Origin: Colocasia esculenta
Lineage: Eukaryota; Streptophyta; Magnoliopsida; Alismatales; Araceae
Length of the DNA stretch: 64,000 nucleotides
Assembly: GCA_014218235.1 (NCBI GenBank)
Contig: CM024753.1
Location: 1,798,001-1,862,000 of the forward strand
Reading direction: 5' to 3'
A program made the position numbers and the translations under genes. The notes beneath the pieces were generated by a model, which saw nothing but the letters and a program-made list of their open reading frames with translations, was not told the DNA's origin and did no database searches. Below are positions 62,513 through 64,000 of this stretch, one piece after another (within the stretch, counting starts at the first letter, position 1; each line of letters starts with the position of its first letter).

Positions 62513-62870
62513 TCTGGGCGGATGCCCCCTTCAGATGACGACGCTGGTCCTTCACAGCAGGCTCCTTGATCTTTCTTGTATTCTCCTTTTTGTAACCACG
62601 GCCAAAAAAGGGGCTTGCTTATATAAAAAAAAAAAAACTTTTTGTGAACGAAGTCTTCTGTTCATGAGATTGTTCTTGTAGCTTCACTTTCTCTATCTTC
62701 TTCCTTTTATGCTTGTTCTTGCTCGGATCGGAATCCGCTAGGCTGCATAAGCATTGCACGTAAAGCGCAGATCGGAATTATAGCAGATTCTGATCAGGTG
62801 TATATGTTAAATGCTTGTGAAGCGACAGGAGTCGGGAGAAGAGAGGTGGGATGCTGGAAAGGGAAGGCTT

Positions 62871-64000
62871 TTATAAATAATAAGCCTTAAGGTTAGAAAC
62901 ATGCCAAGTCCTGGGAATGGCTTCGCCACTAGGAGTAGTTAGCTTATATGAGCCTTTTCCTAGGACGTGGGTGACCTGATAAGGTCCTTCCCATTTGATG
63001 GCAAGTTTGCCTACTGCTCTTCGGGGGTCCGAAGCCGAACAGCGGCGAAGAACCAAATCTCCCACATTGAACCGCATTTCCCGAACTCACGCATTGTAAT
63101 ATTGTGCGAGTCGTTGCTGATAAGAAACGAGGCGAATGCTGGCGTCGCTTTGTCATTCGCTCAGCATGTCCAAGTTTTCTCGAAGAGCACGGTTGTTGGC
63201 GGCTTCGTCGAAGTGGGTTGTTCGGATGGTTGGAAGGACCACCTCCAGGGGTACAACTGCTTCCGAGCCATATGCCAAGTGGAAAGGTGTTTCCCCTGTG
63301 GCTACTCGAGCAGTTGTTCGGTGACACCAAAGGACGTTTGGGAGCTCGTCATTCCAGGATCCACCCGCAGCTTCCACCCTCGTCCGGATCCCGTGCAGCA
63401 GTGTTCGGTTGGCGTTTTCGACCAAACCGTTAGCCTGGGGATGAGCCACGGAGGTGAAGTGGTTGTAGATCCCGAGCTCGGCGCACTTCTGCTTGAAGAA
63501 GGCGCTGTCAAACTGTTTCCCGTTGTCAGACGTGATCACCCTTGGGACGCCAAACCTGCAGAGAAGATTCTTCCATACGAACTTCCATGCGGCTTGTTCG
63601 GTGATTGTGACAACAGGTTCTGCCTCGATCCACTTAGTGAAGTAGTCGATGGCGACAAATAAGAACTTCTTCCGCCCTTGGGCCTCTGGAAAGGGGCCCA
63701 AGATGTCAATGCCCCATCTAGCGAAAGGGCGCGGTTCGAACAGGCTATGAAGCTGTTCGGCCGGCTGCTTGATAAGCACTCCGAACTTTTGGCATTCTGG
63801 GCATTTCTTGACAAAGGACATGCAATCCTTCTGAAGAGAAGGCCACCAGAACCCCGCTTGGATGATGCTGCGCGCTAGCGTTCTGCCCCCCAGGTGGCTT
63901 CCGCACAGCCCCTCGTGAACTTCTTCTATGGCCGCAAGGGCCTCCTCAGGATTGAGGCAACGGAGAAGAGGTCTAGCAAGGGACCGTCGGTACAATTTGC
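62871..64000 (-). pseudogene. gypsy pol, integrase end, partial and broken
   Basis: Reads in from the right edge. An HHCC zinc finger (HEGLCGSHLGGRTLARSI...CPECQ) comes first, then the integrase core with WGIDILGPF and FVAIDYFTKWIEAEPV (catalytic Asp residues), RFGVPRVITSDNGKQFDS and AHPQANGLVENANRTLL, followed by TPFHLAYGSEAVVPLE. The frame then meets two TGA codons, at DMLSE-TGA and YYNA-TGA, before VREMRFNVGDLVLR and KWEGPYQVTHVLGKGSYKL, the C-terminal domain ending at 62871. Both stops sit where the family has Arg, as expected from CGA to TGA decay. RT and protease are outside the window. Confidence 0.85.

Larger units (their letters stand above)
58775..64000 (-). mobile_element. Tat/Retand-like Ty3/gypsy retrotransposon, 3' part
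   Basis: The element reads on the minus strand and runs off the right edge. From the edge inwards come integrase and its C-terminal chromatin-side domain (to 62871), then a long region with an antisense extra ORF (plus strand, 59965-62512), a polypurine tract and the 3' LTR (58775-59548). Extra ORFs antisense to pol between pol and the 3' LTR are known in the Tat lineage (for example Grande and Retand). The 5-bp left flank is GTAAC; its partner lies outside. Confidence 0.82.

Noticed and set aside
1..64000. CRISPR arrays, operons, bacterial promoters, rRNA or complete tRNA genes
   Set aside because: None seen. The repeats are microsatellites, LTRs and MITE arms, and gene structure is that of a plant nuclear genome.

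Overview
This is nuclear DNA of a flowering plant. It has large AT-rich intergenic stretches, genes split by short GT-AG introns, many microsatellites, and dense LTR, LINE, Helitron and MITE debris. The high third-position GC of the PLATZ and MATE-like exons leans towards a monocot, but this is inference and no species is named.

Three loci look like genuine host genes, all on the minus strand. (1) A complete four-exon PLATZ zinc-binding transcription factor (6792-8555, 249 aa, every splice junction in phase). (2) A small intronless ORF for a secreted-peptide precursor (23008-23250) with a signal-peptide-like start and a Pro-rich tail. (3) A large gene of at least 18 coding exons (39597-54660, about 492 aa) for a conserved, unnamed plant protein with an N-terminal coiled coil and two C-terminal beta-type domains. 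A further plausible first exon lies at 56583-56731. Its introns are swollen by a LINE, two copia remnants and a TIR element carrying a nested foldback.

The most interesting object is a non-autonomous Helitron at 31620-35786 (minus strand). It has a TC...CTAG structure, a perfect 6-bp-stem hairpin 8 nt from its 3' end, and an A|T insertion site inside an AT microsatellite. It carries intron-containing fragments of a MATE transporter and of a pectinesterase, both in Helitron orientation, plus an unidentified piece on the other strand.

The right end (58775-64000) is the 3' part of a Tat/Retand-like Ty3/gypsy element on the minus strand. It shows a 774-bp LTR with perfect 8-bp inverted ends, a PPT, an intron-containing antisense extra ORF of the 'putative gypsy type transposon' kind, and a decaying integrase. 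A degenerate Ty1/copia element occupies 15954-about 21090; its 3' end has an odd 22-bp LTR segment inserted next to the polypurine tract. Another copia remnant lies at 27217-28545.

Small TIR elements include two copies of one MULE-type MITE family with 9-bp target duplications (25250-25402, 38037-38187) and two hAT-like MITEs (26511-26715, 58127-58313). The remaining stretches (1-2016, 3121-6500, 8906-15530, 21091-22990, 28560-31619, 36411-39596, 56735-58126) show no gene I can support.
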